Below, in pieces: positions 11,492 to 20,137 of a stretch of 23,421 bases of DNA. Numbering within the stretch: position 1 is the first letter of the stretch; the number at the start of each line of letters is the position of its first letter. Under the pieces are notes generated by a model. The model worked only from the letters and a program-made list of their open reading frames with translations. It was not told the DNA's origin and made no database searches. Source of the DNA: Priapulus caudatus (Eukaryota; Priapulida; Priapulimorpha; Priapulimorphida; Priapulidae); contig NW_014577105.1 of NCBI RefSeq assembly GCF_000485595.1, positions 403,918-427,338 of the forward strand. Reading direction: 5' to 3'. The translations under genes were made by a program, and so were the position numbers.

Positions 11492-12548
11492 TCACAACAG
11501 CAATTATCCGTACAGAGTCTGTGAGTCGTAACATCCCGTTACGTCGCCTGCTGCGACGCGACATAACTTGCGCGCCCGCACAGAGGGATTGTTACTGAGC
11601 ATATTTGGAGTTTTCTCCCACGTCTTTAGAGTTCGCGGACCTCGTATTAATGCACCTGCAAGCTACCACTTATTACATGATGTCTTTAGAAACGTCGTGT
11701 AATGAGACCTGGAAAATGAAATAATTGCGAAGCTTTGCTTTAAGATCGAGTGCATTTGATTTCGAATATTCAATCGTTATAATTGTCGTTTAATTTTTAC
11801 TCAGTAATTTACGTTAGATAAAACGGTGCATCATGATGTCACTCATTACTTAATAGCATCGTGTAGAAAAATTTGATATCAGGGAAACTTGATCGATCGA
11901 CCTGTAGTTAGTTGTTCGGGAGTTTATCGGTGAAAGTCACGGGTCGAATATTCTCAATGCAACCTTCAGCGCGTATCGATAATTTCCCAGCAGGACAATA
12001 ACCGAGGTTATTAGTTTTGATACTTCGTATATCGTGTATGATCATAAAAGTACATGCCTCGATCTACGCTTATTTTTGGAGCGTGCAAATGCAACAAGCT
12101 ATGTCCAATTGCATAAGCCAATATATGTGCGTGTACCGCGTGGTTCGTTGCAGATCGGTGGTTCGCTCGGTGTCTAAATTCGGCAAAGGATTAAATCGTT
12201 CAGTAAGCTCAGTAATTACTCCACGGGTTAGTCGCGTAGTTGCGAACGCGATCTGATTCGGGGTGCCACCCGAGTCGGGGTTATTGCAAAAACAACGACC
12301 CGGAAACGGTTCCGCGTGTCTGTGATGAACATTAGAGACTAACCCAGATAAATTATCGATAGCAGGGCTAGGTCGCTACATTTCCCACTTCGCCGCTATG
12401 CGTATCACTACAAACCCCGGCTTGTTAGCATCGCAAAACTAGATCAACGACATTAGCATTAAATTGATGAGCACAATGCGATCCGTTCATAGACGCCGTG
12501 TGAGAGTGCGTCTCAACTGTCAAACGTCGCTTGTTCTGAGTCGTGCAA

Positions 12549-12554
12549 TTTTTT

Positions 12555-12603
<49 letters not shown>

Positions 12604-12607
12604 ATCT
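12549..12607. repeat. (CT)n microsatellite
   Basis: About 59 bases of TCTC repeats with a few TA and TTT interruptions. Confidence 0.9.
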
Positions 12608-13958
12608 CAATACTTAGATCTTCGTGTAAATGCTTATAAAGTGCGGCAACACGTTAGCATACCTTGCGAGGGCTGACAAGCGGCTTACGTGCACATGATA
12701 TCGGTCGGGAGTGTGACATCGTGTCGCGTACGCATGAGCTCCGACAATGTTTGCCTATCCGGGTGCTTTCTGAACCGGTCGCTAGAGCGACGCGAGCGGG
12801 TCGCTTTTTCACCTGCTCATCGTGTTTGTCTAAGTACCGGTCCCACTATCAAATTGCTGCCGGTAATTTCGCGTAGTTCTGTAGTTAATCGCGCTCGCGT
12901 TCCAAGATCTGTTCGTCCTAGGAAGAGTTACGCTCGTGACACAGTTATATCGACACACATGCCCGCAAAAGCTCTCATCCTAGTCAGGAAGTAGCTAAGA
13001 AGGAAAGAACTTCATCGCATGATAATTAAGGTCGCTCTTATAGTCATGCAGATTTCCGTATTATTTCTACATTCTAGTACAACCTAATTGGATTCGAGAT
13101 TATAGCAAAATAAGTCCATGATTAGCCTTGAAAAACGGCCTACATCATGCTTAAAAGACCCATTATAAATCATGTTTAGCTTACATCCAAAAACCTTTAG
13201 TTGCAAAATAGCCTATATCTATCAGCAAATTTTAACCAATGCGGAAAACAATGTAAATGATTGTAAAATAGTTGTTTTTGTCGTTTTCTCTCATTTCTCC
13301 AAAATGGACATAGGCAGTTTTGCAAATAAGCTCTTCATATATATATATATATATATTATTACATTATTCATATATATAGTTTCGGAGAAAGAAAATATAC
13401 AATATATAATACATGAGAAAATATAATAGGTAACATCGTACAACGGATTCCATCTACAAAGGCGTTTTCACAATAATCAGTCTTTTACTTCATGTCAATA
13501 ATTGCTTTTAAAATTTCATCGCACCATATATTTACCGATTATTTATTTGCCTCTCTGATCGGCGCGTGATGTGGAATGACGCTACATTTATTAATAGGTA
13601 AATGTCGATCCTCTCAGATAGATTGTTAGCTATCATCACGTGTACACAACATATTACCCGGTGGTGTTCGAACTGTATTCGAACGTGTCATTTTTTAGAA
13701 TAAAATAACAAGTATTGCATATATATTTATCATGAATTGAGTTATAATAAAGAGTGTAGTTTTACTCTTTTCCACCTTCCCCCTTCTCACGGATGGCGGA
13801 CGTAGCGCGAGAACTGCGGGTATACCATTGCCCGTCTCGTGGCCTGTTACAGACGCGAGCAGAGATCAAGTATCGTGTAACTTTATTTCTAGTCCATTAT
13901 CCATAATGCCTTTGGTGCAAGTTTATCGACACGCACAGCGGAGCGCGCGATACGTTTG

Positions 13959-14010
13959 TGACGTCCCGCGCCCTACGCTTCGTCTGTATTTAATCGCAGG
14001 CGCTCTCACC
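13959..14010 (+). promoter_or_regulatory. Possible core promoter: CRE-like TGACGTC and TATTTAA
   Basis: TGACGTC at 13959-13965 and a TATA-like TATTTAA at 13987-13993 lie in the most conserved block between the two copies, about 2.1 kb before the ATG. Followed by AGGTAATC-type potential donors downstream (near 14143). Only motif evidence; a weaker alternative is TATAAG near 15722. Confidence 0.2.
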
Positions 14011-14383
14011 AACGAAAGTAATGTCGCGCGTATTTTCTTTACTTCCTAGTTAGATTTCACAGATTAGATATTGATTTCTGCATTTTTTCGGTATCACGTA
14101 CGCGAGCAACGTTTAAGCAGCCTTCCGATAGCGGAAGAGATTAGGTAATCCGGTACAATAAGTGCGGTTCATGCAAAGCTCGGCGCACAATTCGACTTCT
14201 GTCTACTCTACAATAACCGTTGCGGAGGTGTGGCGTGATTTGTGTCTATTGATAGCGAGTCGGTAATCACGAGTATCACATCATATTATAGTAAATGCAC
14301 CGTGCTTACACGCAGGAAGTAATAATTAAGTGCAGCAATCAAGTCACTACGACATAATAATGTTTGTTGGGACTCGCGCGCTC

Positions 14384-14600
14384 TCACTCCCCGTCTCTGT
14401 TTCTCTCTGTACAACCCTCTCCGTCTCTAGCTCTACTTCTGTATCTGCCGGTCGCTCTCTCTCTCTCTCTCTCTCTTTCTCTCGCTCTCTTTCTCTCTAT
14501 CTCTGTCTGCCTGTTGCTATCTGTCTCTCCTCACCTCTCTCTTCCTTCTTCTTTACCTCCCTCCACCTCTTTCTGTCTGCCCCTGTTTCTCGTTCCCTAT
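14384..14600. repeat. Pyrimidine-rich (CT)n tract
   Basis: Nearly pure C/T on the + strand, with a pure (CT)n core at about 14455-14480. Matched by an indel-rich version at about 1605-1915 in copy 1. Could form triplex DNA; not coding. Confidence 0.75.
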
Positions 14601-16046
14601 TGTAGAGGAGTTTTTTGCACATAAAAGTTGACTACGATATAATGACGTGGATGTTAGGCGAAGGTTTGTGTAATTTTACGGCGGACGTCCTTGCGGAATA
14701 AGGACCGGCTCTCGGCTGGCAGATAACCTGATAGCATTTGCTGAGTATATGTGGTATTAGACAAGTTGAAGTTGAAGAAAAGGTTGAAGTTTGCGAGTTA
14801 TATCCCGTAATAATGGGTTTTTCAACAGTTTACCATTAGACATTGTTTGCCTGATGATTCCATACACTAAAATTACATCGATCTCGATCGTGTCTTTAAA
14901 AAAAAATCTTTTCCACTATGTGTATTTCTTTTCCTTCTTCGTGTATTATTTTTGTCTCTCTCATCTCATGGCACACTGCGCACTATGCCGCAAAACTGTG
15001 AAATGTGTGTACTTCTTGTTAATTTGTGCCAAGCGATTTACGATTCATAAACCAGGTTAGAACATCAATACTACTACGCCACCAACAACCCCAAACTCAT
15101 TACCTGCCACAGGTCAACGTCGATTCCTACAAGGCACTATCAAAAGAAATCGTTGTCGTTTCATAATGAATAAAGGGGCAACACAAGGGGGAACCCGCAA
15201 CGTTACAAGACCTTCATTGTCTGTATGCTGGGCACACGGCTAGTCCCCGACTGGCACATCGCAGCCAACATGGTCGAGAGCAAGTAATTATCTTCTCTAA
15301 TGCCTCATCAAAGCCGTCGGTTTAGTTCTGCAGTGGCTGATGGAGCAAGGCAAATGTCAGCATAACCGGGATTTAACTCGGCGTGAGCTCGCAAACTGGA
15401 ACAAGCGAGGTAATGGGCTGGTTCGCAGGTGGGGGGATACATGACGACATGCTGATGAAAATTAGTTCGATGCTAGTGCCTCATCAGACGGTCGAACGAG
15501 CGAGTCGGTCAGACAACGGTCCAGCCGTAATCACAGCTGCACAAAGATTGACTTCCTACAAAGATAGAATCTAGACGAACAACATTTATCGCTTAGCATC
15601 ATACAGGGACATTGGAACTGAGATCGGCTTCCACAGTAAGAAGTGGCAGGTGATGATGAGACTGCATTCGTGTGCATGCGTGTGTTCATACTTATAGGAG
15701 TAGGAATATCGTGCTCACGCATATAAGCGTACCCGCTATTTACTCGCTACAAGACGCAACGGATTCCGACGTGTGCCTCAAGTACGGAAGTGGCTATTCT
15801 TCGAAGCACGGGGATATAGTATATCACCTGTACGACAGTGACTGAGTCATCGCGCCGAATTGTCACGTGCCGAAATGATGACACGTGACAAATTGACGCG
15901 TTCGAAGTTAATGACAAATAATTAGAAAGTGGGAAATCGGAAACGAGTCCAGACATAATAATCATCTATCGTGGCGGTCTGCAGTGAGGGTACGTACCGT
16001 TTCAATTTCGCACGCATAGTAATCATTGTTGCCTTGTTGTTTACAG

Positions 16047-16121
16047 AAATAATTGGAAGGAAGCAACTGAGTAAACGGAGACATGACGAGTACGCTCGCG
16101 CTTCTTCTACTCTGTTGCGTG
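16047..16121 (+). CDS. Exon 1: 5'UTR end plus signal-peptide codons
   Basis: A good acceptor (T-rich tract then TTACAG, ending 16046) suggests that the exon begins at 16047 with 36 nt of 5'UTR, so at least one non-coding exon lies upstream. Coding starts at 16083 and encodes MTSTLALLLLCCV, a hydrophobic signal core. The donor GTGAGT begins at 16122, phase 0. In-frame TAA (16050) and TGA (16068) lie upstream of the ATG and support this start. Confidence 0.85.
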
Positions 16122-19100
16122 GTGAGTATATAAACAACATATCGTTAGTACACCGAGAGTTCTCACTAATAAACCAAGAGCTTTATCGTGAAAACTAGTT
16201 AAATACCTTGAACAAATAGATGCTCATCCATCAGACTGCATGATTATCTAAAAAAATCATTTCGACGCTTGACCGAAAGGTAATGATAAAAATGTATTCG
16301 CAAATTTGTACAATTTTATGTTGTATTATTTCTCGCGCTTACGATCTCTCCATCGTCAGACGGGGCAGGGTTTCGCCGCCGGTGGCCACGGTAGCCATGG
16401 CGGACAAGGCGGTTACGGCTACGCACCCTCGTACTACTACGGCTACCTACACAAGCACACAACGACGACGCACAGTCCGTACGTCTACTTCAAGCGTCAC
16501 ACGATACCGTACGAGGATCTATACGAAAGCACGTACACGGATCACTTCGTGTTCCACACACCCAGCCCTTGCTACGGCTACGACTGCGGGCAGAGTAAGG
16601 GAGGGGGCTACGGGGGCGACCACGGAAGCGGCCATGGTGGTGGCGACGGTGGTCATAACGAAGGCGGCTACGGAGGCGAGGACGGAAGCTACGGCGGCGG
16701 TGGCTATGGCCGCGGTGGCTATGGCCGCGGTGGCCACGGCGGCGGTGGCGATGGCGGCGGTGGCTATGGCGGCGGTGGCTATGGCGGCGGTGGCCACGGC
16801 GGCGGTGGCGATGGCGGCGGTGGCTATGGCCGCGGTGGCTATGGCCGCGGTGGCCACGGCGGCGGTGGCTATGGCCGCGGTGGCTCTGGCCGCGGTGGTC
16901 ACGGCGGCGGTGGCTATGGTGGCGGTGACTACGGCGGCGGTGGCGATGGCGGCGGTGGCCACGGCGGCGGTGGCTATGGCGGTGGTGGCTACGGCGGCGG
17001 TGGCGATGGCGGCGGTGGCCACGGCAGCCAGGACATCAGCTACGGCGGCGAGGAAATAATCAGCTACGGTGGCGGTGATTACGGCGGCGGTGAATACAGC
17101 GGCGGTGACTACGGCGGCGGTGGCGGTGGTGACTACGGCGGCGGTGGCGGCGGCAACAGTGGCTACGGCGGCAGCGACATCGGCCAAAGTGACTACAGTA
17201 GTTACGGTAACGACGGTTACGGCAGCAGCGGTTACGGTAGCAGCGGTTACGGCAGCAACGGCGGTGGCGACTACGGTAACAGCGGTTACGGTAGCAGCGG
17301 TTACGGCAGCAACGGCGGTGGCGCCTACGGTAACAGCGGTTACGGTAGCAGCGGTTACGGCAGCCAGAACATCGGCCATGAAATCCAGGGCGGTAATGTT
17401 GTCGACAACAGCCAAAAGGGACAGCGGTCGAGCAGCTACGGAAATGAGGTCGTAGGTGAGTGCACGGCAGGGGTTCCGTGTAAAAAATATCCCCAACTAG
17501 AAGCAACAGATGTATTTAGATAGCGATGAGAATAAGGGGGCATTCATGCCTGCTACCGAGCTGTTTGTTTGTTTCCGCACCGTACAGTGTGATCAGGGCA
17601 ATAGAGCTAGATCTTGACGATAAACATGTTTCTATTAACTTCTTACTTTACTTCCGCCATAGCAGGTACGATTGATTACGAGCGCGATGTTGCTTGTTTC
17701 GTTACTTGTTTACTAATTTGTAACGTTTGACAATTCTAGATATAAAAACAAAATGCGATAGCGACGCCAAAACATTCACGGTGGAGCTGACATTTAAGCA
17801 GAGCTTCTACGGCAAGGTGTTCGCTAAGGGCTACTACGGTATATACATGTGCTCAGTGCAAGGAGACGGATCCTACCACATCAGCTTTACACTACCCCTG
17901 GACGGATGCGGAACACAGGAGAGCGTCGATGTTAAGAAGGTAAGCGCATGGCTTAATTCACTTACTGCGTGCTAGAACGACATGTAATATCTTCTTCATA
18001 TAAATAACTTCAGCATATCATCTTTTCTCGAGTCCTCTATATGCCAAATAAATGTAGGGAAGCATGTTTACTTCACACCCATATGTATCCAGATATATTT
18101 GTGTGGGCATTCGCATGCGTACGTGTTTGCCGTGCGTCGCGTTTCCGTGTGTATGTGCAGGCCGTAGCCAGCTTTCTATTGGGGGGGGGGGGTTCGTTTT
18201 TCAATGTTGGCAATTTGCTCGGCAGGGGCGTGTACTGGATTTTGTACCAGGGTGGCTAACCGCTAACCCATAGTTGGAGCACGCGGCGATGGGGGGTCTT
18301 GGGGCCCTCCCCCAGAAAATTTTAAAATTATACCCCCTCAATGCCTTTTCTGCGCGAGCAAGGGGGGGGTCCGGACTCCCTGGGCCCCCCCCTGTACACC
18401 CGCCCTGCTCGGCGCGAAAGCGACCAGGCGAGGGAGCCAAGCACCGATGGAGATTTTGCAATTATTACACTAAATGGAGGCGACTGCAGGTGAAATTCTT
18501 GCAAATTTAAAAAAAAAAAAAATTTTTTTGCTTGGGGGCTCGTTTCGGCTTCGGGCGGGGCGCCACGCACCTTCGACTCCCATATATGCCTAACGTGCCC
18601 CTCCGGCTCCGTTCGTATCGAACCCCCCGAACCCCCCCCCCTCGGCTACGGGCCTGTATGTGTATGCAAGTGCATGACGCCGCTATTTGTTTAGGGTGGC
18701 TACGAGTCGAGCTATTCGCAGACATACAGCTATCATAACACATTAGTTGTGATGGAGAATGGAGGATATGGAGTACTAGAGTCATCCGACAGAGCATACG
18801 CCATCTTCTGTTCAATCGAAGATCAAGCAAAGCCCCAGCCAACCCAGCAGACACATAGCGGCAGACGCGGTGGCTATGGTAACCAGGACGCTCAACCGTA
18901 AGTCTAGCGTGTAGGAACTAGAGTCCCTTTATATAGTCCCTTTCTAGTAGGAACGACGCACGGTCTTCTATTGATAACATTTGAATAATAATGTCGTTTT
19001 ATTAGCTTGTAATGATTGTTTTAGTTTCGAGTGAAGGGATATTGGGTAACGCTATTGTATAATTTAATATTACTATATGGTAATCTTTTGAGGATTTATG

Positions 19101-20099
19101 CACCATTTCTAAATACGTATAAATTCTCAACCTCCATGGCAATTTTAACTGAGACTGTCATTTCCGTACAAGGTTCATGATGTCAGGCAGCTTTAAAAAT
19201 AGTTCGATTTGGCTATAGGCTCAACAGGTATCCACATTGTTCACACCGGATATGGCGCATAATTCCCGCACCAATCAGTATTTGTTAGGCACGCATGTGG
19301 GCTTACAGGCGGAAGTAGTCCAACAAAAATATAATAATTGCTCGTCAAAAGGTCGCGATAGAAAGAAGAAGGACCATTGATCAGGGTCCGTTTTTCGTTA
19401 ATTCATATCGGCATTACTGCTAGCGAAAATACTTTCCGGTGGCGACATCGTGCGAACGTTTAATTTATGACGCGCAACAAGCGCCAATGGAGTATCACGT
19501 GATTACCTGAGGGCGGATTATTAACGCTAAATAACTAGTTACACAAACTACACAACACAAACTAGTTAAAGCTTATAATTTGACTAAATCGCGAAAACTA
19601 GCTGACGCTTTGTTTCTGCTTCCCCAGAATTCGCGCCACGAAGGAGGAAATGCCGAACGTCTATTTGAAGGTCGTAGACGGTCACGACCCGTCTGGTTCA
19701 CCGACGACGGGCCTAGTCGTGGGCCAGTACGCGTCGCTAATCGTTTACTACAAACCATCGTGTAAGTACGCAAGCGTAGCGACAATCGATGAGCTCCAGT
19801 ATGATATCGTCGTCGTGCAGACGATATGTTCACTTTCGGAGATTAAGTTGTTGCTCGCTAGATGGCTCTCGAATCGTCCGTCGTATTCAGACAACACGGT
19901 TACACTACAGAGCGCTTGCACGCGGCATAACCTATGGGAATTTTACTTTATATTTATTCTAAATTTATATTTATATTTATACTATATATAATATTTATAC
20001 TATATCTAGTACTGCTTTCATCTACGTTCTATGCGCATGCCCGTACCAACCTTGCCGTAGAACTAATATAGATTGGCTGGCTTTATTCGTATAATACCG

Positions 20100-20137
<38 letters not shown>

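Larger units (their letters stand above)
11147..12953. other. Unique intergenic sequence left of copy 2, no gene seen
   Basis: About 1.8 kb without recognisable exons, RNA genes or transposon ends. Includes a perfect hairpin at 11466-11491 and a (CT)n microsatellite at 12549-12607. Open frames such as 12017-12256 and 12689-12994 show no family resemblance and no conserved splice context. Confidence 0.45.
12954..16046. other. 5' flank and upstream intron/promoter region of the intact gene
   Basis: No coding gene recognised. Contains (AT)n about 13336-13360, a block nearly identical to copy 1 (13660-14369), a pyrimidine-rich microsatellite (14384-14600) and the acceptor at 16046. Because of that acceptor, the transcription start and at least one untranslated exon should lie somewhere in or before this stretch. 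Confidence 0.5.
12954..20100. repeat. Copy 2 of the direct duplication (clean coding exons)
   Basis: Starts CACACATGCCCGC like base 1 of the window and ends in intron 5 at the (AT)n tract 20100-20137. All coding exons inside are intact. Some non-coding parts, such as 15060-15500, also look as if bases are missing relative to copy 1, so this copy may not be fully polished outside exons. Confidence 0.9.

Noticed and set aside
16283-17059. Plus-strand Ala/Val/Met-rich frame over the same repeats
   Set aside because: Frame-shifted shadow of the GGYGG-type repeat; it has no link to the ZP exons.
16519-17496. Long antisense open frame (325 codons, Ala/Thr/Val-rich)
   Set aside because: It is the reverse complement of the Gly-rich codon repeats in exon 2; GGC/GGT repeats lack stop codons in all frames, giving low-complexity shadows.
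16306-17523. Single-exon reading of exon 2 from ATG 16306 to TAG 17521
   Set aside because: The ATG lies in intron 1, would give no signal peptide, and the frame crosses a consensus donor (GTGAGT) whose use joins exactly in phase to the ZP-N exon.
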